Assembly: GCA_015060975.1 (NCBI GenBank)
Contig: SUXI01000001.1
Location: 62,001-126,000, forward strand
Length of the DNA stretch: 64,000 nt
Direction of reading: 5' to 3'
Origin: Bacteroidales bacterium
GTDB lineage: Bacteria; Bacteroidota; Bacteroidia; Bacteroidales; Muribaculaceae
Shown: positions 1-8,357 of the stretch, piece by piece
Position numbering within the stretch: the first letter of the stretch is position 1
Layout of the letters: every line of letters begins with the position of its first letter
Position numbers and translations under genes: made by a program
The notes under the pieces: model-generated
Database searches by the model: none
Told to the model about the DNA's origin: nothing
What the model saw: only the letters and a program-made list of their open reading frames with translations

Positions 1-1245
1 AAATGCCAATGTGGCAAAATTATCATCTACGGGTGCTGTAGAGAAAAATATCACACCATTACCCACTGCACGTTCTGTTCCATCAGATGTGTTGTTTTTA
101 ATCTCTCCATTGATATACATACATGATGAGCCACCGCCATCAAGATTTACGCCATCCCATGCGCCAAGAGCTTTAAGCACATATCCTTGATCATCAAGAG
201 TAATACCAGCCGATGCTGCTGTGCGACCATCAATAACTACCGAATAAATAGTTTTGCGGTCTTTTGATATACCCATAAATGTGCGCGGATGGCACTCAGG
301 ATTGCCAATATTTGTGATTTCTCCATTTTGCAAGATAATATGACCGCTACCACCTATAGCCTCATCTATGTCAATGTGGTCGGGGAAACCATTTGTTGAT
401 GTGCGAATATTAATAGCAATCTCGTCACCGGCAGTCATTGCACCAAGAAAATCAGCCGAAGTTCCTACTCCATGAAGTATAGCTCCGCCTGCGGGAATTA
501 TTGGGTTTCCGGGGTTATCCCCTACACTTTCCACTACTGCTGTTATTACAGTGTTAGATGCATAATTAAATGTTTCACCATTTTTAGGTTTTATAATCGC
601 AATTTTACCACCGGTATAATACTCATATACTTTTGAACCCCAAGCTTCGGTATAAAGGGCGAGGAAATTAGCTCCGGTTGCGGTATTAAACTCAAGACAT
701 GGCATATTTAATGAATTCAATGTGTTGGTTACTCCATTGTGTGATACTGAACTCATAAAATGGACCCTATCAATATAAGGAATGCGATCGGGTGTAAGAT
801 ATAACAATGGTTGACTTACCGGGTTAAATACAATTTCCCCATCACATATAAGTCCCATGCGGGATAGTCCCGATTTATTGTACATTGTAGAAGATGTAGT
901 AAAAAAGTCACCATTGTGGGCTGCAATCATGTCGTGTCCCGGAGCGTCATGACGGGCATACATTTTTGAGGGTGTTTCACAAGCAATTGCAGCTTCTCCA
1001 CCATTTACCACTTGCATATCAACATAGGGGTTGGTGAGATCCATTTCCAACACATGGATAGTCATAGGACGATCGGGAAGTTTATAGAAAGCATATTGCG
1101 TACCCGGTCCTACACTATGTTTAGGAATGATTGTGTCTATTACATAATCTTTGCCATTAACAAACATTGTGTTTTGAGCTGCCAAGGAAATGCAGAACAT
1201 AGATAATGCCGAAAAAGCTGTCAGCACATGATTTCGTAGATTCAT
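1..1245 (-). CDS. Secreted phosphodiester glycosidase family protein (NAGPA domain), 3' end cut by window edge
   Basis: The reverse strand is open from an ATG at 1245 to base 1 (415 codons, no stop). The N-terminus is a signal peptide ending near the Ala-Ala-Gln at about residue 22. The C-terminal half carries the NAGPA (DUF2233) signature: a NLDGGGSS motif around residue 368, then SDGTERAVGNG about 20 residues later. This family includes the mammalian enzyme that uncovers mannose-6-phosphate; bacterial members act on glycan phosphodiesters or exopolysaccharide. Substrate is unknown here. The visible part covers the whole NAGPA domain, so the missing part is probably a C-terminal sorting or accessory domain. 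Confidence 0.85.
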   Translation of the reverse strand, partial: MNLRNHVLTAFSALSMFCISLAAQNTMFVNGKDYVIDTIIPKHSVGPGTQYAFYKLPDRPMTIHVLEMDLTNPYVDMQVVNGGEAAIACETPSKMYARHDAPGHDMIAAHNGDFFTTSSTMYNKSGLSRMGLICDGEIVFNPVSQPLLYLTPDRIPYIDRVHFMSSVSHNGVTNTLNSLNMPCLEFNTATGANFLALYTEAWGSKVYEYYTGGKIAIIKPKNGETFNYASNTVITAVVESVGDNPGNPIIPAGGAILHGVGTSADFLGAMTAGDEIAINIRTSTNGFPDHIDIDEAIGGSGHIILQNGEITNIGNPECHPRTFMGISKDRKTIYSVVIDGRTAASAGITLDDQGYVLKALGAWDGVNLDGGGSSCMYINGEIKNNTSDGTERAVGNGVIFFSTAPVDDNFATLAF

Positions 1246-1344
1246 AAGGTATTTTTGTTAAATGTTAGTATTTTAATAAGTAAAATTACTACTTTCTACA
1301 CTAATTGTTAGAAAAATTCCAACAATTTATATTATATTAACACA

Positions 1345-2349
1345 TTAATTGTTTTGATGTTTATAGAATCGCATAGTTGCTTTATATAATGGAAATTCAA
1401 GAGTGAGAATTGAATCTTTAATTGATGCGTGCGCATCAATTTCAATTGCATCAAACATAGAGTCATACCATATCAAATCATAATGGTCTTTAAATATCGT
1501 CGCATTTAATCGACCTTTAATCATTCCTTCTTGCCAATATTTGCTATTTGTTTCTGCTCCTGCAATGTAAATGATAATAAAATCCTCGCCATCCTCTACT
1601 AATGCCAATTGATACCTTCCTCCTATACGTGACCAATCAGGATCAATGTCTCTGTCAAGATAGGACCAAAAGCCCTCATGCATAGCTTTTGACGTTGAAA
1701 ATTTTTCTTTTAAACTGTGATATGTATAATTTGTTTTAAGTTCTGATTTCAAATCATGGATTGATTCAATTATAAAATTCATCACATTTGCCTGCTCGGT
1801 TGAAACTACACCACAACTACCTGATATAGCATCGGTGAAATCAAATGTTCCTATATGTATTAGCTTATTATCTCCTACAAAAACATTATAAAAATTATCG
1901 TTAGCATCAGCCTCTATTATAACAGAGTTGTAACCTAACGACATATTTACTCCATCTTCTTTCTCAATAGTTTTTATATTGACAATTTCTCCATCACGCA
2001 CTTCATATACCGTTATCAAAGCTTGACGGCGATCTAATAAATCTCCAAAATCGGTATTTTGCCATGTGATTTCAATGCCATTGTAATTTTGTGCCGATTG
2101 ATAATTCCACACCAACGACCATTTAGACTTTGACCTACCATTGCACTCTTTATTTTGAGAAACCGCAAGCCGGGCTTCAACAAACAATGAAACAGAGTTT
2201 GTATCTATTGCTTGAAGATACATATCATTTGGTAATAAATCAAAAGAATTGAAATATCTGCATTCTGCAACTAATATAAAATTTGACAGCGACCAAAATA
2301 AAAACAAAATGCAAAATCTTCCACAGCCTACTCCATGATTATTACTCAT
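1345..2349 (-). CDS. Hypothetical secreted protein
   Basis: The start is the ATG at 2349, which overlaps the last 8 bases of miaA (ATGAGTAA); the in-frame GTG just before it is less likely. Residues 11-30 form a hydrophobic stretch ending in VAEC, consistent with a signal peptide or possibly a lipobox-like site. The remaining ~300 residues are mostly beta-prone, with many aromatic and acidic residues and an IESIHDLKSELK-type helical insertion near the middle. I do not recognise the family. The overlap implies translational coupling to miaA, but no functional link is evident. Confidence 0.75.
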   Translation of the reverse strand: MSNNHGVGCGRFCILFLFWSLSNFILVAECRYFNSFDLLPNDMYLQAIDTNSVSLFVEARLAVSQNKECNGRSKSKWSLVWNYQSAQNYNGIEITWQNTDFGDLLDRRQALITVYEVRDGEIVNIKTIEKEDGVNMSLGYNSVIIEADANDNFYNVFVGDNKLIHIGTFDFTDAISGSCGVVSTEQANVMNFIIESIHDLKSELKTNYTYHSLKEKFSTSKAMHEGFWSYLDRDIDPDWSRIGGRYQLALVEDGEDFIIIYIAGAETNSKYWQEGMIKGRLNATIFKDHYDLIWYDSMFDAIEIDAHASIKDSILTLEFPLYKATMRFYKHQNN

Positions 2350-3265
2350 CACAATCCATTAAATTAATAACTTTCTCTACAAATATGTCTTTATCTAAAT
2401 TCCAAGGAATCCAATTAATACTAAAACCTCGTCTTTTTTCCATTCCTCTAAACCATGTCATCTGACGTTTTGCAAATTGATGAATTGCTATTTCCAGTTC
2501 CGATAACATGTTATCATAAGATATTTGTCCTAAAAGGTACATTGTCACATATTTATATTCCAATCCATAATATATCAAGTCGTTAGGGTCAATTCCCGAT
2601 GAAATTAAGTTTTTAACCTCATCTATCATTCCTTCTTCAAGACGTGAAAGCAATCGTTTGGTTATTCTATTTCTACGATTGTCTCTGTCAATATCTACTC
2701 CTATTATTAACGCATCGTTAATAGGGTTTGGAACAACCGATATTGCTTCTTGTGGATGTTTATTATAATATGTTTGAATTTCTATTGCTCTGATAGCTCG
2801 TTTTGCAGTATCTACATCGGTATTATTATGTAGTGTTTTCATCGAAGAAAGAATTGATGTCAATTCTTCTAATGTTTTTGTTTCAAGCGATTTTCGTAAT
2901 TCATTGTTTATGGGTACATGAGGCAATTCCAAGCCATTCAAAACCGATTCTATATATAATCCGGTCCCTCCACACAAAATAGGCATCTTGCCTCGTTTTA
3001 AAATATCATTATAAGCAATTTTAAAATCTCTTAGATATTCATATAAGTTATATTTATATCCGGCTTGACAGATGTCAATAAGATGATATGGCACATTACC
3101 ATATTCGTCAATATCTTTACCGGTTCCTATATCCATGCCACGATAAATTTGGCGAGAGTCGGCACTGATAATTTCTCCATTGACCTTACGAGCTAATGCA
3201 ACAGCCAACGAGGTTTTTCCCGAAGCTGTAGGTCCCAATACTACTATTAAATTTATTTTTTTCAT
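2342..3265 (-). CDS. miaA: tRNA dimethylallyltransferase MiaA
   Basis: MiaA transfers a dimethylallyl group to N6 of A37 in tRNAs reading UNN codons, the first step of (ms2)i6A37 synthesis. Visible motifs are the P-loop GPTASGKTSLA near the N-terminus, the SADSRQIYRGMDIGTGK segment, the LCGGTGLYIES motif, and a KRQMTWFRG segment near the C-terminus. The length of 307 residues is normal. I use the ATG at 3265; an in-frame TTG at 3277 would overlap the upstream gene. The gene is tightly packed between a membrane protein and a secreted protein in a leftward operon. Confidence 0.96.
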   Translation of the reverse strand: MKKINLIVVLGPTASGKTSLAVALARKVNGEIISADSRQIYRGMDIGTGKDIDEYGNVPYHLIDICQAGYKYNLYEYLRDFKIAYNDILKRGKMPILCGGTGLYIESVLNGLELPHVPINNELRKSLETKTLEELTSILSSMKTLHNNTDVDTAKRAIRAIEIQTYYNKHPQEAISVVPNPINDALIIGVDIDRDNRRNRITKRLLSRLEEGMIDEVKNLISSGIDPNDLIYYGLEYKYVTMYLLGQISYDNMLSELEIAIHQFAKRQMTWFRGMEKRRGFSINWIPWNLDKDIFVEKVINLMDCDE

Positions 3266-3266
3266 T

Positions 3267-4601
3267 TCAAACTCCAATCCCGCTTATGTATTTATTCCAT
3301 AAATTACGTAGCCGGAAAAACGGTCGGTCACTGTTATTAGTTGCAATAAACAACCAATTTTTATCATTAAAATCCACATCCCAATCTTTGAAATCACGCA
3401 AACGGAATGTTGGTTTATAATGTTTTATATCATATAACCTATTACCATGTTTATCATATGTTTTCCATGACATCACAATTGTATATATTCGATCAATCTC
3501 TGAAACAAATATCCCTGAAATTTTTTGTTGATTAATCATTGCTTTTATTTCGGGTAAAGTAAACCATTTCCCTTCCAGTTGGGAATTGTCTATAATTTCC
3601 CTCGACTCTACAATATAGGCATAATGGAATATATTACATTCTGTATTAAAATTAGTGTTTTCATATAAAAAACGCAACTCTGCACCTCTAATGCCCGATA
3701 ACGAAGCAAAGTAATCCATAGCATTATATTCGCTAATTGTTTTTTTATACTTAATAAATAGCCGTGCCGGAGTATCTATTTTATTATCATCGGCAACAAT
3801 ATCATCGGTCGATACATTAGGCTCTTTTAAATAGATATAATCACCACACATCACAATATATCTAACCAACGAGGAACTATTATATCTCAATGATTGTCCT
3901 TCTATGTTTTGACAATAATAAATCCACAAACTAAAGTATCTTAGTCCCAAATATACTAACGACAATATATAAATGCATGTAGGAGCCCAAACAAAAACAA
4001 ACTCGTCAATAGCGTTTATATTAGTATTGATATAAAATACAAAATAATAACACCAACCAATAACCGATAAAAACAACGATAATGTTAACAACATTTGGGA
4101 TAGGTAATCCCCTTCTTGACTATATAATCGTCCTAAAAAACCACGTTCAGATACTGTTCCATATCTTATTTGACAATCAAAACAAATACTTTTGTTTTTT
4201 CCACCTCGAATATTATACAATGTTACTATAAATGCAACAGGTGCCAATATTAACAATCCAATATATGGTATATCTTTATTTACATTATTTATCAACCATG
4301 GTATTTTAATAAATGTTTGTTCATGTAATATATTTATTAAAACCATTATCAATGCCGACCAAAACAATATTATCATAACAACATGTGGTAACCTTATACA
4401 TGTTGGATTTTTTGACACCGAATTATAACGCACATAACAATACAACATAAGTTCTAATGCAAACACTAATAAGGGCAATAATAATTTTGGTATGTATAGT
4501 GATGCGATTAGCACAGAAACCAATGCGCCACCCGAAATCATCCAATTAATCCATAGGCTATATATCGCAATTGTATTTGCTATACGACGTTCTTGTTTCA
4601 T
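3267..4601 (-). CDS. Hypothetical multi-pass inner-membrane protein
   Basis: The first ~250 residues contain about six hydrophobic segments (roughly residues 15-55, 75-95, 110-130, 170-190, 205-225). A CFDC pair and GFLGRLYSQEGDY lie in a loop between segments. The last ~190 residues are soluble, probably cytoplasmic, and contain a WFTLPEIKAMI helix and a closing tryptophan/arginine-rich part (RLRDFKDWDVDF). No catalytic motif is recognised. It sits 10 bp downstream of the peptidase gene and ends 2 bp before the miaA start, so it is part of the same operon. Confidence 0.75.
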   Translation of the reverse strand: MKQERRIANTIAIYSLWINWMISGGALVSVLIASLYIPKLLLPLLVFALELMLYCYVRYNSVSKNPTCIRLPHVVMIILFWSALIMVLINILHEQTFIKIPWLINNVNKDIPYIGLLILAPVAFIVTLYNIRGGKNKSICFDCQIRYGTVSERGFLGRLYSQEGDYLSQMLLTLSLFLSVIGWCYYFVFYINTNINAIDEFVFVWAPTCIYILSLVYLGLRYFSLWIYYCQNIEGQSLRYNSSSLVRYIVMCGDYIYLKEPNVSTDDIVADDNKIDTPARLFIKYKKTISEYNAMDYFASLSGIRGAELRFLYENTNFNTECNIFHYAYIVESREIIDNSQLEGKWFTLPEIKAMINQQKISGIFVSEIDRIYTIVMSWKTYDKHGNRLYDIKHYKPTFRLRDFKDWDVDFNDKNWLFIATNNSDRPFFRLRNLWNKYISGIGV

Positions 4602-4611
4602 TTTACCGCTT

Positions 4612-6807
4612 TTATTGTTTCAAATAGGTGTCAAAATAATCTAACATCTTTGTATATACCATAGTTCTTGAATTACATCCATTAATAGAATGATTCATAT
4701 TTGGGAATAAAAACATATCGCAATGTTTGCCATTAGCTATCAAATGCGAAACATACTCCATTGTGTTTGATAAATGTACATTATCATCGGCAGTTCCCGA
4801 CATTATTAATAAATGACAATTCACATTGGTTACTTTATTCATTGTGGAAGATGTTTCATAACCATCTTCGTTTTCATTGGGTGTCAACATATATCTCTCG
4901 GTATAGGCTGTATCATAAAATCTCCAATCGGTGACAGGAGCTACAGCCACAGCGGCTTTATATGGTGCATCGGGGTGAGATATAGCCATTATTGTTTCAT
5001 ATCCGCCATAACTCCATCCATGCAACCCCATTCGCGCCCCATCAATATATGGCAAAGATGATATGTATTTTGCCGCGGCTATTTGGTCTAATGTTTCATA
5101 GTATCCTAAATTTTTGTAAACTACATTTTGAAAATTTTGTCCTCTTCCTCCCGTGCCGCGACCATCTACACACACAATAACGTAACCTTCCATTGCATAA
5201 TGATTCTCCCAATCAATAGTCCATCGGTTTAGTACCGATTGCGAAGACGGACCATTATACATAGTCATGATAACAGGATATTTATTTGAGGAGTTAAAAT
5301 CCTTAGGCTTAATGATATATGCATTTAATACCGCATCATCGGTAATTATCTCAATAAATTCTCGTTTTGGTGCTAACTCATATTTTTTAGCTATATGAAT
5401 ATTATCTTCAAGAGTCTTAATTTCCTTATGAGAACCTTTGTATAATTTATAAACCGGAGGAGTTGATACGTTGCTATAGTTTATAACATAGTAATTCATC
5501 AATGGAGAAAAAAATGCCGAAGCACAACCTTGAGCAGGAGATAAATCAACTTCTTTCCCCTTTTTATCTATTCTTGTCACTACCCTATTTATTGCACCGC
5601 TTTTTGTTGATTGGTAATAATGGTTTTCATTGTCATCTTTGCCATAATAATCCAACACATCATAATCACCCGATGTTATTTGCTCTAATAGTCCCCCGGT
5701 ATAAGAATATTTATATAAATGATTAAATCCTGAATGAGCCGAACTCACAATAAAGCAGTCGGAATAAAATTTCGCATTATTATAGCATATTTCATTAATC
5801 CAAGCTTTAGCATTATCTACATATATGGGCGTGGTAATAGTGGTTTTTGGGTCGGTCAATAGAAATCTCAATTTGTTTTGTTGACGATTTAATGTTGCTA
5901 TAATAATTTTATGAGAATCACCATTTATTGAAGCAATTCGGGGTATATATTCAACGTCTGAGTCATTTAGTTTGATATGTTTTATTTTTCTTGTTTCCAC
6001 ATCATAACTATAAACAGTGACTTTTGAATTTTGAGTCCCTGCCTTTGGGTATTTGTAAACATACTCTCCGGGATATAATTCATATTTATGGTTAGGTTTA
6101 CAAACACCTCCATATAATGGGAATGAGTAACTATTTACATTAGACTCATCATATTTAACATAACATAAAGTGAGATTATCTGAAGACCACACCATTGATG
6201 AATGTACCATAAACTCCTCTTCATAAGTCCAATCAGGAACTCCGTATATTATCTTATTTCTACATCCATCGGTTGTAACAGCGATTTCACTATTATAATC
6301 GGTCTTATATACATATATGTTATTCTCAGCGACAAAAGCTATCATGCGTCCATCATTTGAAAATAATGGCGCACGTTGGCGTTCAAATTTTTTTGATATG
6401 GGACGCAAGATATTACTCCTCAACTCATATACATAATAAGACGCATCAAATGAACGGCGATAAATAAATTGTATGTCATTATATATCAATAATTTGCTTC
6501 CGTCCGGACTCATTGTGAATCCTTCAATTTTATCTATTTTTGTTTCTCGGGTTTTATCGACATTTAAAAGTGTGTCTAGCAAAATCGCTTTTTCAGTATC
6601 ATATTTTAACACCAATTTGCGGTCATCGCTTAATGAAAGATAACTCTTTCCATCGGGCATATATGAAAATTTGTTAGGAGATTTTGTGATATTCTTGGGA
6701 TATACATACTCCGAAATATCATTTGCCGATACTTGTTTTGCATTAATGCTCATGATGACACACATAAGTAGCATCACAAGCAATGTGTATTTTTTATAAT
6801 TTTTCAT
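4612..6807 (-). CDS. Prolyl dipeptidyl/tripeptidyl peptidase, S9B (DPP IV) family
   Basis: A secreted serine exopeptidase that removes N-terminal X-Pro di- or tripeptides. The N-terminal ~460 residues are a DPP-IV-type beta-propeller with repeated SPDGSKLL-like blades. The C-terminal alpha/beta-hydrolase has the nucleophile motif GWSYGGYE near residue 600, the acid in GTADDNVH near 675, and the histidine in MNHSI near 705. A double-Glu motif typical of DPP IV is visible as YEEEFM in the propeller. I prefer the ATG at 6807, which gives a clean signal peptide (MKNYKKYTLLVML...). An ATG at 6822 is possible and would overlap the upstream stop by 7 bases. Confidence 0.93.
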   Translation of the reverse strand: MKNYKKYTLLVMLLMCVIMSINAKQVSANDISEYVYPKNITKSPNKFSYMPDGKSYLSLSDDRKLVLKYDTEKAILLDTLLNVDKTRETKIDKIEGFTMSPDGSKLLIYNDIQFIYRRSFDASYYVYELRSNILRPISKKFERQRAPLFSNDGRMIAFVAENNIYVYKTDYNSEIAVTTDGCRNKIIYGVPDWTYEEEFMVHSSMVWSSDNLTLCYVKYDESNVNSYSFPLYGGVCKPNHKYELYPGEYVYKYPKAGTQNSKVTVYSYDVETRKIKHIKLNDSDVEYIPRIASINGDSHKIIIATLNRQQNKLRFLLTDPKTTITTPIYVDNAKAWINEICYNNAKFYSDCFIVSSAHSGFNHLYKYSYTGGLLEQITSGDYDVLDYYGKDDNENHYYQSTKSGAINRVVTRIDKKGKEVDLSPAQGCASAFFSPLMNYYVINYSNVSTPPVYKLYKGSHKEIKTLEDNIHIAKKYELAPKREFIEIITDDAVLNAYIIKPKDFNSSNKYPVIMTMYNGPSSQSVLNRWTIDWENHYAMEGYVIVCVDGRGTGGRGQNFQNVVYKNLGYYETLDQIAAAKYISSLPYIDGARMGLHGWSYGGYETIMAISHPDAPYKAAVAVAPVTDWRFYDTAYTERYMLTPNENEDGYETSSTMNKVTNVNCHLLIMSGTADDNVHLSNTMEYVSHLIANGKHCDMFLFPNMNHSINGCNSRTMVYTKMLDYFDTYLKQ

Positions 6808-6815
6808 AACAATTC

Positions 6816-8354
6816 TCACCATAGTAACATTTGTGCGTCATTATTAGGTGTATTTTTTTTAGGAGGATCTTGATATCCAAAGTCGGCATCGGTAGTAGAT
6901 GGGGTAGGGCGGGTGTTGGTTCCTTCAGGTGGGGTTGACAGCATCCAACCGGCATCGGTTATAGATTCATCAATTGCCGAAATTTTAATCTTCCTTTTTC
7001 TTTTTTCTGTTTTAGGTTGTTCGTTTGTTGCATTTTTTTCTTCTAATGAAGCTTTTAACTTTTCAATTTCTTTCTTTAATACATCTTCCGACAACGCTTG
7101 ATTATATAAGTTATTTTCAATAGTACTTTTTAAAGAGTCTATGTCTCCCTCCAATTCGGCAACGCGCGCTTGTTGCAATTTAATTTCGTTTTGTAATTCC
7201 GAAATCTTTGCATCCTTGCGCTTCTTCACATCTTCAAATCGGGTCATATCCTCTTGTATTTGTTCTATCATTTGTAACCCTTTTTGTGTTTCTTGTAATT
7301 CTTGTTCTTTTTGTTCTAATTGAGTTGTCAAATCATCAATCTGAGCTTTCAATCGGTTAAGTTCATTACTATCGGTCAAATCATTTTTATTTGACAATTC
7401 AGATAATTGTTGCTGGCAATCCTCCAATTGTTTCATTGCAGAAGAAGCTTTACTTGTCAAATCGTTTATCATTGCATCCGACATTTCTTCCTTGACTTTC
7501 AGTTGCTCTATTTTTTTGAGTAATGAAGCATTTTCATTTGACAATGATTCAATTTTTTTCGACAAACTTTGCATCTTTTCACCAACTTCTGCTGTATTTT
7601 CAGCTGAATTTGAATCAAGTTGTTCTTTTAGTCGGTTTATTTCATCATCTTTTTGTTTGATTATGTTAGAAATATCTTGACCATCATTGTACTCCTTCAA
7701 CGCCTTTTTCAATCGGGCAACTTCTTCCCTCAAAATAGCATTATCATTGTCATTTACATTTGACACTTTGAGTTTATTAATCAGGCTACGGTTTTCTAAT
7801 TCATATTGCTCTTTTTCAGCCTCAAATGCAGTAACCTGATTCTCTAAATCGTGTACTCTTGTCGATAATGCCCTTTTTTGTCGTTCAGCACTCAATAATT
7901 GTTTTTGATTTTCCTCTTTTGACTCTTCCAATTCCCGACATTTGTTTTTAATGGCATCAATTTCGGTTTGCAATCTCCGGCGGTCGGCGCTCCATTGTAA
8001 ATCACAAGTTTGTTTTGCTTCATTTCCAACGTTTTCAATGTAATTTCTCAACGAAACATCAAGAGAATCAAATATATATTTTTTTTGAGCGTCAACATCA
8101 AGGCTCGATTTCAAAAAATCAGGCAGAGACTCATTAAATATCGATACAACTCCATTGAATATCTCTAATTGCATCTTTTTTAATCGCTCCTCTGAGTGTT
8201 GTTTATCGGCAATATTCACCTCAAATTTATGAGATGGTTCAATGTCGCTATTTGTATTCTTTTTATCATTAGATGATTCAATAATATCATCATATTCGTC
8301 ATCTTCTGCGTTAGAGAATCCAAAAGATTTTTTTATGTTTCTAAAAAAAGCCAT
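6816..8354 (-). CDS. Coiled-coil protein, function unknown
   Basis: A 512-residue protein that is almost entirely coiled coil from about residue 90 to 440, rich in Glu, Lys, Gln and Leu heptads. A short acidic N-terminus (MAFFRNIKKSFGF, then EDDEYDD) precedes it. After a basic KRKRKIK patch comes a Pro/Thr-rich tail of about 60 residues with SAIDESITDAGWMLSTPP. No signal peptide is present, so it is cytoplasmic. It begins 3 bp after the receiver/PEP-synthase-like gene stops, so the two are probably co-translated and may work together. The role is unknown. Confidence 0.8.
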   Translation of the reverse strand: MAFFRNIKKSFGFSNAEDDEYDDIIESSNDKKNTNSDIEPSHKFEVNIADKQHSEERLKKMQLEIFNGVVSIFNESLPDFLKSSLDVDAQKKYIFDSLDVSLRNYIENVGNEAKQTCDLQWSADRRRLQTEIDAIKNKCRELEESKEENQKQLLSAERQKRALSTRVHDLENQVTAFEAEKEQYELENRSLINKLKVSNVNDNDNAILREEVARLKKALKEYNDGQDISNIIKQKDDEINRLKEQLDSNSAENTAEVGEKMQSLSKKIESLSNENASLLKKIEQLKVKEEMSDAMINDLTSKASSAMKQLEDCQQQLSELSNKNDLTDSNELNRLKAQIDDLTTQLEQKEQELQETQKGLQMIEQIQEDMTRFEDVKKRKDAKISELQNEIKLQQARVAELEGDIDSLKSTIENNLYNQALSEDVLKKEIEKLKASLEEKNATNEQPKTEKRKRKIKISAIDESITDAGWMLSTPPEGTNTRPTPSTTDADFGYQDPPKKNTPNNDAQMLLW

Positions 8355-8357
8355 ATC